Shown: one piece after another, positions 31,887-39,472 of the stretch
Numbering within the stretch: position 1 is the stretch's first letter
Layout of the letters: each line of letters starts with the position of its first letter
Assembly (NCBI GenBank): GCA_024641285.1
Contig: JAHEDH010000008.1
Span: 1-51,236 of the forward strand
Length of the DNA stretch: 51,236 nucleotides
Reading direction: 5' to 3'
Origin: a bacterium
GTDB taxonomy: Bacteria > Actinomycetota > Acidimicrobiia > Spongiisociales > ZC4RG35
Position numbers and translations under genes: made by a program
The notes under the pieces: model-generated
The model's input: only the letters and a program-made list of their open reading frames with translations
Told to the model about the DNA's origin: nothing
Databases searched by the model: none

Positions 31887-32260
31887 GCTTCCACGGCTCG
31901 CTGGTCTTCCTCTTCGTGGCCGATCTCGAGCGATCGTCGGTGTTCTATCGATCGCTCGGCCTCGACCTGCTCGTCGATCAGGGCTCGTGTCGGATTTTCG
32001 GGGTGGGTTCGACGATGATGGTCGGGCTGTGCGGTGGCCGGGTGCCGTCGCCGGATGGAGTGATCTTCACCCTCGTGACCGATCGGGTCGAGCAGGTGTG
32101 TGCCGAGCTGGCGGCCGACGGCGCGGTGTTCGAGCAGTCCCCCCGGTATTCGGAGCAGTACGACATCACTCACGCATTCCTGCGTGACCCCGACGGTTAT
32201 CTGGTCGAGATCCAGCGGTTCGAATCTTCGGCAGGCAGGCAGGATAGATCTGAGTCTTGA
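31883..32260 (+). CDS. VOC superfamily (glyoxalase-like) protein
   Basis: 125 residues with two beta-alpha-beta-beta-beta modules: VFLFVADLERSSVFYRSLGLDLLVDQ first and FLRDPDGYLVEIQRFE last, the latter carrying the usual C-terminal metal-ligand glutamate. Such proteins are small lyases, dioxygenases or antibiotic-binding proteins; the substrate is not evident. GTG at 31883 overlaps the aminotransferase stop as GTGA, making a two-gene operon. Confidence 0.88.
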   Translation: MSFHGSLVFLFVADLERSSVFYRSLGLDLLVDQGSCRIFGVGSTMMVGLCGGRVPSPDGVIFTLVTDRVEQVCAELAADGAVFEQSPRYSEQYDITHAFLRDPDGYLVEIQRFESSAGRQDRSES

Positions 32261-32285
32261 CATATCAGGTTTACTGATGCACAAT
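32257..32285 (+). promoter_or_regulatory. hsp20 promoter with an inverted repeat in its spacer
   Basis: TTGACA (32257-32262) is a perfect -35 box; 17 bases later CACAAT (32280-32285) is a moderate -10 box. ATCAG-GTTTA-CTGAT (32264-32278) is an inverted repeat in the spacer, a place where a heat-shock repressor could bind. The leader to the ATG would be about 90 bases. Confidence 0.5.
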
Positions 32286-32384
32286 ACGGGTAGTTATCGG
32301 CTGGGAGTCATGGCAGATGCGTGTCCCGACGAACACCAGGCTCTCCGCACAGACAACCGTCCGCAATCAAGGAGTGAGTGCACC

Positions 32385-32798
32385 ATGTTGATGCGTTTCG
32401 ATCCGTTCGATGATTTCGACCGCCTGTCCCGTCAGATGATGGGGCGTTCGGCCACGACCTTCATGCCCGTCGACGCCTATCGCCAGGGCGACCGGTTCTG
32501 GCTCCACGTCGACCTCCCTGGCGTCGATCAGGATTCGATCGACCTCGAGATCGAGAAGAACACCCTGACCATCACCGCCGAACGGAAGTGGGAGAACGGA
32601 GAGGACGTCTCGGTGATCCTGAGCGAACGCCCCCAGGGCAGCTTCTCACGTCAGTTCTTCCTCGGTGAAGGGCTCGACGCCGACAAGATCGAGGCCGGAT
32701 ATGACGCAGGCGTCTTGACGATCTCCATCCCGGTCGCCGAGCAGGCGAAGCCGAGGAAGATCAACATCGGCGTCAGCGATCGGGTCCTCACCAGCTGA
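32385..32798 (+). CDS. Small heat-shock protein, Hsp20/alpha-crystallin family
   Basis: 137 residues. The alpha-crystallin domain (about 28-125) begins with FMPVDAYRQGDRFWLHVDLPGVDQDSIDLEIEKNTLTI and ends with the conserved GVL motif in YDAGVLTISIPVAE. The N-terminal MRFDPFDDFDRLSRQM is typical of bacterial Hsp20. It holds denaturing proteins for refolding by ATP-driven chaperones. AAGGAG (32369-32374) lies about ten bases before the ATG at 32385. It ends at a strong terminator. Confidence 0.95.
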   Translation: MLMRFDPFDDFDRLSRQMMGRSATTFMPVDAYRQGDRFWLHVDLPGVDQDSIDLEIEKNTLTITAERKWENGEDVSVILSERPQGSFSRQFFLGEGLDADKIEAGYDAGVLTISIPVAEQAKPRKINIGVSDRVLTS

Positions 32799-32822
32799 AT
32801 CCTTCCCGCTGCGCGACATCCC

Positions 32823-32853
32823 CGGTGCCCCGGCTCCCTCCGCCGGGGCACCG
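32823..32853. terminator. Bidirectional terminator between hsp20 and the iron exporter
   Basis: CGGTGCCCCGG and CCGGGGCACCG form a perfect 11-pair stem with a 9-base loop, 24 bases after the hsp20 stop and 5 bases before the stop of the opposite gene. Confidence 0.8.
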
Positions 32854-32858
32854 TCGCG

Positions 32859-33980
32859 TCACCCGCCGACCGTGGTGCCCAGCAGGCTCCCGATCCCGTA
32901 GGTGACGCCGGCCGCCAGCAGTCCCAGCGACAGCGATCGCAGCCCCGTCTTGGCGACATCGGTGCCGGTGACGAGCGCGGTGGCGGCACCGAGCAGGAAC
33001 AGCCCGATCGCTGCCAGGCCGAGGCTCCAGAGCACCGCCGATGTCCCTGTCAGGAAGAAGAACGGTATGACCGGGATCACGGCGCCGGCTGCGAACAGGA
33101 AGAACGACGCGATCGCTGCCTCCCAGGCCGACCCGCCCAGATCCTCGGGATCGATGCCCAGCTCCTCGCGTACCTTGGTGTCCAAGAAGGCGTCTGGGTC
33201 CTTCATGACCTCCTTGGCCGCCCGCTCCGCCTGATCCTGGGGCATCCCTTTCGCCTGGTAGATCAGGGCCAGCTCCTCGGCCTCGGCCTCGGGCATCATC
33301 ATGATCTCCTGCCGCTCGCTTTCGATCTGGGCCAGGTGCAACTCCCTCGAGCTCTGCACGGACAGCCATTCCCCCAGCGCCATCGACACCGCGCCGGCCA
33401 GCAGCCCGGCGAGACCCGACAGCAGCACAGCCGTCGCCGAGAATGCCGCTCCGGCCACACCCATGACGAGCGAGGTGTTCGACACGAGCCCGTCGTTGGC
33501 TCCGAGGACGGCGGCCCGCAGCGCGTTGCCGCCCACCGCCCGATGACGCCCCTCCAGCCTCGCCAGCACCCCGCCCTTCACCCCGGATGTGTCCTTCCTG
33601 AGCGCATCGAGGACCACGGCGTGGGATCGCTCGTCGGCTCGAAGCGAGGTGCCCTCTGTCTCGGGCTGATCGTCGTACACCGTCCGACCTGACATCTCCG
33701 TCGAGGCCATCACCTGGGCGAGCACCCCTGGCCCCATCCGCCGGGCCAGCCATGCCAAGGTGCGCGAGCGGAGATCGGGCTCCTTGGACGGGACCCCCGC
33801 ACCAGCCCGCTCGAGCTGCTCCGCCCACAGCGCGGCGTGTCGCTCCTCGGTCTCTGCGAGCCTCACATAGACGCCGGCGATCGTCTCGTCTTCCTCCAGC
33901 TCGGCTGCGACCCGGTAGAGAAAGGCTGCGTTGATCTCGTCGGTGTAGTTGTCGCGATAGCGGTCGGTGTCGCTCGTCAT
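32859..33980 (-). CDS. Membrane-bound ferritin (MbfA-like): ferritin domain fused to VIT1/CCC1 transporter
   Basis: 373 residues. Residues 1-130 are rubrerythrin/ferritin-like, with diiron ligands in INAAFLYRVAAELEEDE and ETEERHAALWAE. Residues 140-373 are a VIT1/CCC1 iron transporter (GANDGLVSNTSLVMGVAGA, GEWLSVQSSRELHLAQ, five helices). The related MbfA of alpha-proteobacteria exports iron and guards against iron and peroxide stress. The adjacent convergent hsp20 suggests a stress theme without direct evidence. ATG at 33978-33980, with GGAAGCAGAG before it and TAGGGT about 35 bases upstream. Confidence 0.92.
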   Translation of the reverse strand: MTSDTDRYRDNYTDEINAAFLYRVAAELEEDETIAGVYVRLAETEERHAALWAEQLERAGAGVPSKEPDLRSRTLAWLARRMGPGVLAQVMASTEMSGRTVYDDQPETEGTSLRADERSHAVVLDALRKDTSGVKGGVLARLEGRHRAVGGNALRAAVLGANDGLVSNTSLVMGVAGAAFSATAVLLSGLAGLLAGAVSMALGEWLSVQSSRELHLAQIESERQEIMMMPEAEAEELALIYQAKGMPQDQAERAAKEVMKDPDAFLDTKVREELGIDPEDLGGSAWEAAIASFFLFAAGAVIPVIPFFFLTGTSAVLWSLGLAAIGLFLLGAATALVTGTDVAKTGLRSLSLGLLAAGVTYGIGSLLGTTVGG

Positions 33981-34030
33981 CTCTGCTTCCGTGTGGGGAT
34001 TCGTGTCGGGTCAACCCTATGCACTGGCGA

Positions 34031-34429
34031 TCACCCGATTGCGCGGGCGACCGCCTCGCCGAAACCGTCAGGAGGGCGGATCGGTCTGCCGGCAACGTCG
34101 GTGAACGCCGCTCGGGCCTCGAGTCCGGCGATCAGCCGGTCGCCGACCCTGGCCTCCTGTCGCCAGCTCGTGCTGGCACGTCCGACGTCGAGCAGATCGG
34201 TGGTGATGGAGAGCCGGTCGTGGAGCCCGGCGGCGGCGTGGAAGCGCACCGTGACCTCGACGAGCACGATCTGGAACCCGTCCCGTTTCATCTCCGTCAT
34301 GCCGTAGCCGACCGCGTCGAGCATCTCGACGCGGGCGGATTCGAAGTAGGTCAGATAGCGGGCATGGTTGACGTGGTCGTAGGGATCGAGGTCGGAGAAC
34401 CGAACCGTGATCGTGGTCTCGTGTGACAC
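34031..34429 (-). CDS. Acyl-CoA thioesterase, 4HBT (YbgC-like) hot-dog family
   Basis: 132 residues. The active-site signature is FSDLDPYDHVNHARYLTYFESAR, whose Asp is the catalytic residue of 4-hydroxybenzoyl-CoA-thioesterase-like enzymes; VTVRFHAAAGLHDRLSI completes the hot-dog sheet. The substrate is probably a short or aromatic acyl-CoA. GTG at 34427-34429 follows TACGGT by 7 bases. It is a single gene, 50 bases from the MbfA start on the same strand. Confidence 0.92.
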   Translation of the reverse strand: MSHETTITVRFSDLDPYDHVNHARYLTYFESARVEMLDAVGYGMTEMKRDGFQIVLVEVTVRFHAAAGLHDRLSITTDLLDVGRASTSWRQEARVGDRLIAGLEARAAFTDVAGRPIRPPDGFGEAVARAIG

Positions 34430-34436
34430 CCGGCCA

Positions 34437-34442
34437 ACCGTA
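34437..34442 (-). promoter_or_regulatory. -10 box of the thioesterase gene, leaderless type
   Basis: TACGGT on the minus strand, 7-base gap, GTG at 34429. Confidence 0.65.
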
Positions 34443-34488
34443 GTGAGCCCCGCAGCGTCTCATCTCGGCCCTTCCGCGACAGCGCCCG

Positions 34489-34896
34489 TCAGCCTTCTCC
34501 GCGATACGTTCCGAAGCTCCAGAGGTTCCCCTCGGGGTCGGCGATGCTGAACCCGCGTGATCCGTAGTCCTCCTCGCGCATGTCCTGGACGATGGTTGCG
34601 CCTGCTTCGAGAACCCGTGCATGGATGGCGTCGGGGTCGTCGGTGACCACGTAGGTCGAAGCGGAACCGGTTGGTCGCTGCGAGAAGATGCTGTCGTCGC
34701 GGTCCACGGTCCCGAGCATGATGCCGCCGCCTTCGGGCCACCTCAGTTGGCAATGCTCGATCACTCCGGACGCTTCGGCCGGGACGACGAGCGCCTCTTC
34801 GAACCCGACCACGTCAACCAGGAAGCGGATGGCCGCCGGAGCATCTGCGTACACGAGTGTGGGCCACACGGCCTTGGGGATCATGTCGTCGTCCAT
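34489..34896 (-). CDS. VOC superfamily (glyoxalase-like) protein
   Basis: 135 residues. The fold is indicated by PTLVYADAPAAIRFLVDVVGFEEALV at the start and GSRGFSIADPEGNLWSFGTYRG at the end, with two duplicated modules between. The group resembles PhnB/bleomycin-resistance-like proteins often annotated as glyoxalases; no substrate can be inferred. ATG at 34894-34896 is the likely start; another ATG four codons further in is possible. No -10 box or ribosome-binding site is obvious. It is 59 bases upstream of the thioesterase on the same strand. Confidence 0.85.
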   Translation of the reverse strand: MDDDMIPKAVWPTLVYADAPAAIRFLVDVVGFEEALVVPAEASGVIEHCQLRWPEGGGIMLGTVDRDDSIFSQRPTGSASTYVVTDDPDAIHARVLEAGATIVQDMREEDYGSRGFSIADPEGNLWSFGTYRGEG

Positions 34897-35161
34897 GGAC
34901 GCACCATCGTCTCGGTGGATCGATTGGGAGATCGACCGTGAGCCAGCGGGACGGCAGAAATCGATGGATCCCGGGATGTGCGATGTAGCGCCGGACGTGC
35001 GACGTGACTGGCATCTTCGAATCCCACATTTGGACAATAGGCGGATGGCCTTCGGCGCAGCGAGTTCGAACTACGCAGGCGCGGATGTGTCCTGTCGTGT
35101 TTGGCCCTTGTCAGCCCACTCTCGGTGACGTACCTTGGGCGAAGGAGAGATTGGAGTGGAG

Positions 35162-36112
35162 ATGAGACTGCGTTCGTCTCTGACATTGTTGGTCGTCTTG
35201 GCCCTGATGGTGCCTGCATTGGCAGCCGCCGCGGGACCGAAGGAGAAGACGGAGGTCTGTCACATCCCTCCGGGGAACCCAGGCAATGCCCACACGATCA
35301 GCGTTGGAGGCAACGCCGCCAACGCGCATCTCAACCACGGCGACACACTCGGGAAGTGCCCCGTCGAACGGCCCGGCCGTGTCGATGATCACAGCAGCGA
35401 CGACAAGACAGGCGACAACCGGCCGCCGGTTGCTCGTGCCAGCTCTGCGTCCTGCATCGCCTACGACGACGCGATCCTGCTCGACGGCCGCTCGTCGACC
35501 GACCCTGATAGTGACGCGCTGAGCTATCTGTGGTCGATCCAGAGCCGCCCGACCGGGTCGACGCTCGTCAACGCGAACATCTCCGGTCGTACCGCCGCCC
35601 AGGCAAGCGTCACACCGGACCGCCTCGGGACGTACATCTTCGAGCTCGACGTGACCGACCCCGACGGAGCCTCCGACGACGCTGTTGTCGGCGTCACCAC
35701 ACACATGGACGTGGCGCTCACCTCAGCATCCTTGAAGGTCGACGAGGGCAAGACCGCACCTGTGACCGTCGTCTTCTCGGAGCTCGCACCTCAGGACGTC
35801 ACCGTGCAGTTCGTGCTCGACACCGCTGTTGCAGTCGTCGTTCCCGGTCCCGGCGATGGCGCCGGTGCTGCGATCTCACAAGTCGTCATCCGTGCGGGCG
35901 ACAACCGCGCCACGGTGTATCTCTTCGGTGTTGCCGACGCCGACGACAGGAACGATTCGACGGTACTGAGCGCAGTGGTCGGCTCCGCCACCTGTGGTGA
36001 TACCGCCGCGGCCAACGTCGAGGTGGAAGACGACGAGAAGGAGCTGCAGCTGGGGCTCGACCAAATCCGTGTGCATTTCGTCCGGCCGAGCCTGGCGCCG
36101 TGGGTCGTCTGA
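35162..36112 (+). CDS. Secreted protein with CHIPPGNP motif, PKD-like and Calx-beta-like domains
   Basis: 316 residues. Signal peptide at 1-24 (RLRSSLTLLVVLALMVPALAAAA). Residues about 30-68 form a compact motif with two Cys and four His (VCHIPPGNPGNAHTI, ANAHLNHGDTLGKC) seen in many bacterial secreted proteins but without known role; it may bind a metal. A PKD-like beta domain (about 88-185, LLDGRSSTDPDSDALSYLW) and a Calx-beta-like domain (about 187-295) follow. No membrane anchor or sorting signal is seen at the C-terminus. TACCTT at about 35129 and GGAG before the ATG support the start; GTG two codons earlier is an alternative. Confidence 0.82.
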   Translation: MRLRSSLTLLVVLALMVPALAAAAGPKEKTEVCHIPPGNPGNAHTISVGGNAANAHLNHGDTLGKCPVERPGRVDDHSSDDKTGDNRPPVARASSASCIAYDDAILLDGRSSTDPDSDALSYLWSIQSRPTGSTLVNANISGRTAAQASVTPDRLGTYIFELDVTDPDGASDDAVVGVTTHMDVALTSASLKVDEGKTAPVTVVFSELAPQDVTVQFVLDTAVAVVVPGPGDGAGAAISQVVIRAGDNRATVYLFGVADADDRNDSTVLSAVVGSATCGDTAAANVEVEDDEKELQLGLDQIRVHFVRPSLAPWVV

Positions 36113-36174
36113 TCCGTCCTCACTGAATGGGAAATCGCTGGACGTGAGCCGGCATCGCGCGCCACGCTCTCGCG

Positions 36175-36891
36175 ATGGCACATCACGGTGACGCATTCGG
36201 CGAGGCGCTTCTCGAGTATCTCTACGGCGGCGAGGGTGCGCATGTCCTCGAGCGAGATGACGGTCTCGTCGAAGGCTTCCCTTCGGTCGAGCCGTACTTC
36301 GGAGGACCGGATGGCGTTTCTGAGATCGAGAAGCAGGCCTTGGATCTCATCGGCGATTCGGTGCTCGACATCGGCGCGGGTGCGGGCAGGTTCTCGCTGG
36401 CGGTTCAATCCGCCGGCGTCGACGTGGTCGCTCGCGACGACTCCGCCGGCGCGATCGAGGTGTGTCGCCGGCGCGGTGTGAGGCGCCTCGTCAACCGGTC
36501 GTTCCATCGCTACCAGCCCGACGAGCGCTTCGACACGTTCTTGATGATGGGCCACAATTTGGGCCTTCTCGCCCCCGATCCGGTCCGGTCCCTCGAGCGC
36601 CTGGCGGCGATGGCGTCCTCGGGCGCCGTGATCGTCGGCACCACGGTCGATCCGTACGCGACCGACGATCCGACTCACATCGAGTACCACGACGCCAACA
36701 GGTCGCGAGGGCGGTTGCCGGGCCATGTCGTGCTGCGGGTACGGACGAAGTGGACGATCGGACCATGGTTCGACTACCTGCTCAGCTCCTTCGACGAACT
36801 CTCAGAGGTGGCCCGAAAGGCGGGCTGGCATTCGGAGATGGTGGCCCGTGACGACATCCGTTACGTGGCCGTGCTCAGGCTGCGAGGCTGA
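36175..36891 (+). CDS. SAM-dependent class I methyltransferase
   Basis: 238 residues. The S-adenosylmethionine site is VLDIGAGAGRFSLAVQSAGVDVVARDDSAG at about 64-93, followed by FDTFLMMGHNLGLL as motif IV. The substrate is unknown. The ATG at 36175 has CACGCT six bases before it, the leaderless position with one mismatch. Its last 31 bases overlap the end of the convergent acyltransferase gene. Confidence 0.9.
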   Translation: MAHHGDAFGEALLEYLYGGEGAHVLERDDGLVEGFPSVEPYFGGPDGVSEIEKQALDLIGDSVLDIGAGAGRFSLAVQSAGVDVVARDDSAGAIEVCRRRGVRRLVNRSFHRYQPDERFDTFLMMGHNLGLLAPDPVRSLERLAAMASSGAVIVGTTVDPYATDDPTHIEYHDANRSRGRLPGHVVLRVRTKWTIGPWFDYLLSSFDELSEVARKAGWHSEMVARDDIRYVAVLRLRG

Positions 36892-38180
36892 GCAGATCCG
36901 CCGACGACGCCGCCGACGATCACGCCGATGAATGGCAGCGACAGTGCGAGCCCGTTGAGTCCCGCATCGTCGGCGACGCCGTAGCGTGCCAGGAGCCCGA
37001 GACCAGCACAGACTGCGATCGTTGCGACGACCGGTTTCCAGGCCGGGGGTGTCGGCCGTGTGTCACGGCGAGGGCGCTCGAAGCGGCCGAACAGGGCCAG
37101 GAAGGGGATTGTCGCTGCGACGAGAACCGCCAGGAACAGCGGTCTTGTCAGCCACCAGATCGACGTGTTGACACCGAAGCCGAGCCCGAAGCCGTCGAGT
37201 GCATACGAGGCGCCGATGATTCCGACCATGGCGGTGAGGTGCCACAGGTAGAGGGTCATGATCGAAGCGTTGATGGCGACGACTCCGGTCCATGGGCGGA
37301 TGTTGGAGAGCCAGCGGCGGGCGGCCGGTGCCAGCGACATCGCCAATCCGAACTGGAATGCGCCGAGAGCGATCAGGGTGACCTTGGGTGGGTTCGAGTT
37401 GGTGACTGCGGTGTTGTCGAGACCGACCATGGCCAGCGGGTAGGGAAAGAGCGCCACGAGCGCCGCCAGCGAGGCGAGACCGGCGCCCGCAATCGAGAGG
37501 CTGTGACGGATCGAGGCGATCCGACCATCGACCCAGGCGTATCCGAGGAAGTGCACGGCGTTCCAGACGAAGATGTAGTTGAGCCACATGACGTGGGGGA
37601 CATCCAACCCGAGGTTGGCGAAGTCGATCGCCGCGGCGATTCCGGCGGTGACGGCGAACGCCGACCAGCCGAAGCGGTCCCACACACGGAGTGAGATCGG
37701 CACGACTGCGACGACGAGGACGTAGGTGGCGAGGAACCACACCGGCACGAGTGCCGCCTGAGATCCGACCTTCAGGAGATTGCGGTCCAGTTGTGTACGA
37801 AGTGCAATCGCTGCGATTCCGGTCCACACGGCGAGGACGGGGAGCACGGGGAGGATCAGGCGGCGGAGGCGGTCCCGCAGCCAGGTCGCATAGGTGGTGC
37901 CGTTTCGTTGGGCGGACCGCCAGGAACCGGCGTTGGAGAACCCACCGACGAAGAAGAAGATCGGCATCACCTGCAGCAGCCACGTGGCCCACTGTGCCCA
38001 TCGGGCTTCTGAGATGAGGTGGCCGATCTGCAACTGACCGTCGACCATCTCGGGGCCCGCCATGAGCCAGTGCCCGAAGACGACGACGAGGATCGAGAAC
38101 GCCCGGAGGAAGTCGACGTACCTGTTTCTGGAGGCCGGGGTCTTCTCGGCCAGTGTGCGGGCGCTTGTCATGAGTGTCAT
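36861..38180 (-). CDS. Integral membrane acyltransferase (acyltransferase-3 family)
   Basis: About 439 residues with ten or more hydrophobic helices. RYVDFLRAFSILVVVFGHWLM near the N-terminus holds the catalytic-type R-x10-H arrangement of the family, and IFFFVGGFSNAGSW and TLYLWHLTAMV are typical later motifs. Members O-acylate sugars, lipids or antibiotics at the membrane. The start is ATG at 38178-38180 or three codons further in; an open frame continues upstream to 38870 opposite the cyclase and is not used. It converges with the methyltransferase, with a 31-base coding overlap. Confidence 0.9.
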   Translation of the reverse strand: MTLMTSARTLAEKTPASRNRYVDFLRAFSILVVVFGHWLMAGPEMVDGQLQIGHLISEARWAQWATWLLQVMPIFFFVGGFSNAGSWRSAQRNGTTYATWLRDRLRRLILPVLPVLAVWTGIAAIALRTQLDRNLLKVGSQAALVPVWFLATYVLVVAVVPISLRVWDRFGWSAFAVTAGIAAAIDFANLGLDVPHVMWLNYIFVWNAVHFLGYAWVDGRIASIRHSLSIAGAGLASLAALVALFPYPLAMVGLDNTAVTNSNPPKVTLIALGAFQFGLAMSLAPAARRWLSNIRPWTGVVAINASIMTLYLWHLTAMVGIIGASYALDGFGLGFGVNTSIWWLTRPLFLAVLVAATIPFLALFGRFERPRRDTRPTPPAWKPVVATIAVCAGLGLLARYGVADDAGLNGLALSLPFIGVIVGGVVGGSAQPRSLSTAT

Positions 38181-38245
38181 ACCCTCAGCATCGGCTGGGA
38201 GGCCTTCGGGCTCTATCGGGGGGCACCCCTGAAGCTCGGTAGGGA

Positions 38246-38265
38246 TACCCCGAAGGGGTGATGCC
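38246..38265. promoter_or_regulatory. Palindromic motif TACCCC-GAA-GGGGTGATGCC
   Basis: TACCCC and GGGGTG flank GAA, then ATGCC follows. It lies in the 262-base gap between the divergent acyltransferase and cyclase genes, and a partial copy (CACCCCTGAAG) lies at about 38224-38234. A close relative occurs at 48014-48034 beside a NarL-type response regulator. Confidence 0.5.
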
Positions 38266-38429
38266 ATCGGTACATGCAAGGACCTCGACAGCACCCAGGA
38301 TCTGCCACGTCGGCGAACGGTCGGATACGGAGAACAGCCTCGCCCCTCGGGTCGAGTGCCGGACCGCGCGACGCTGCCTGGCCTCAAGTCCGCTCCGAAT
38401 GGCCGGGAACTCGGGCGTGACCTCCTCGC

Positions 38430-38435
38430 TATCGT
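38430..38435 (+). promoter_or_regulatory. -10 box of the cyclase gene, leaderless type
   Basis: TATCGT, 7-base gap, ATG at 38443, shortening the open frame that begins at 38356. Confidence 0.65.
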
Positions 38436-38442
38436 CCCGGCG

Positions 38443-39411
38443 ATGCCGCCGACCCGATCTCCCGAACTCGAGGCCGTGGTTCGACGGATCTTGAGGGCAT
38501 ATGCAGCCAACGACTCGTCGACGCTGGCCAACCTGATGTCGAGCGATCCAGCAATGCGCGTCCTCGGTTTCGATGCCGACGAGTGGTGGGTTGGGCGCGA
38601 GGAGTTCCTCAAGCTCCGTGAGACCCAGGCACGTGAGATCGGCAGCACCACGCACCTGACGGTCGACAGCGTCGAGGCGTTCGAGGAAGGCACGTTCGGT
38701 TGGGCGACCGCCTTCACGACGATCCGCCAGGACGAGTTGACCACGTCGATGCGCACGACGGCGGTCTTGCGACTCGAGGCGGGCGCCTGGAAGGCGATGG
38801 CATGGCACAACTCCGTGCCGGTACCCAACCAGCAGGTGTTCGGCGTCGATCTCACCATGACGCTCGACAACCTGGTCAGCGCGCTTCAGGCGGACGTGAC
38901 GGACGTGGTGGCCGCCACCGGCGCCGAGGGCACGATGACGCTCGTCTTCACCGACATCGTCGATTCGACCATTCTCACCGAGCACATCGGGGACGCCACG
39001 TGGGCGGATCTGATGCGCCGGCATGGCGACGCCATCGTGGCAATCACCGAGGAGAACGGAGGGCGGGTGGTGAAACTGCTCGGGGACGGTTCGATGCTGG
39101 CGTTCGAATCAGCCAGGGCGGCGGTACGGGCTGCAGTCGGCATCCAAGAGTCCGTCGCCGACGAGGCCTATTCGGTGCGGATCGGAATCCACACCGGCGA
39201 GATCATCAGGACAGGGGACGACCTCCTCGGGCTCACGGTCAACAAAGCTGCACGGGTCGCCTCGGCGGCTGGCCCCCACCAGATCATGGTCTCATCGACG
39301 ACGCTCGACGTCATGGGCTCGATTCCCGGGGTCTCGGCCGGAGAGACCCGGATCGTGACGCTCAAGGGCCTTTCCGATGCGCACCAGGTCACGTCTCTGA
39401 CATGGTCTTGA
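38443..39411 (+). CDS. Class III adenylate/guanylate cyclase with an NTF2-like N-terminal domain
   Basis: 322 residues. Residues 5-130 resemble the SnoaL/NTF2-like cone fold (LEAVVRRILRAYAANDSSTLANLM, AVLRLEAGAWKAMAWHNS), a likely ligand sensor. The cyclase domain spans about 163-320: metal-binding Asp171 and Asp215 (VFTDIVDST, LLGDGS), Asn267 and Arg271 (VNKAARV) for the transition state, and Lys211 in the position that selects adenine. All catalytic residues I can place are present, so cAMP is the expected product. It has no membrane segment. It faces the stop of an ABC ATPase with a cyclic-nucleotide-binding domain, 61 bases away. Confidence 0.93.
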   Translation: MPPTRSPELEAVVRRILRAYAANDSSTLANLMSSDPAMRVLGFDADEWWVGREEFLKLRETQAREIGSTTHLTVDSVEAFEEGTFGWATAFTTIRQDELTTSMRTTAVLRLEAGAWKAMAWHNSVPVPNQQVFGVDLTMTLDNLVSALQADVTDVVAATGAEGTMTLVFTDIVDSTILTEHIGDATWADLMRRHGDAIVAITEENGGRVVKLLGDGSMLAFESARAAVRAAVGIQESVADEAYSVRIGIHTGEIIRTGDDLLGLTVNKAARVASAAGPHQIMVSSTTLDVMGSIPGVSAGETRIVTLKGLSDAHQVTSLTWS

Positions 39412-39439
39412 TCGGACGGCGCGTCTTCGGCGAGGAGGT

Positions 39440-39464
39440 CTCCGCTCCCTCGAGCCGGGCGGAG
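39440..39464. terminator. Possible terminator between cyclase and ABC-cNMP genes
   Basis: CTCCGC and GCGGAG make a 6-pair stem with a 13-base loop in the 61-base convergent gap. Weak. Confidence 0.3.
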
Positions 39465-39472
39465 CCCATCCT

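Noticed and set aside
32257-32278. HspR (HAIR) or CIRCE operator before hsp20
   Set aside because: The repeat arms ATCAG/CTGAT do not match CTTGAGT-N7-ACTCAAG or the CIRCE 9-base arms.
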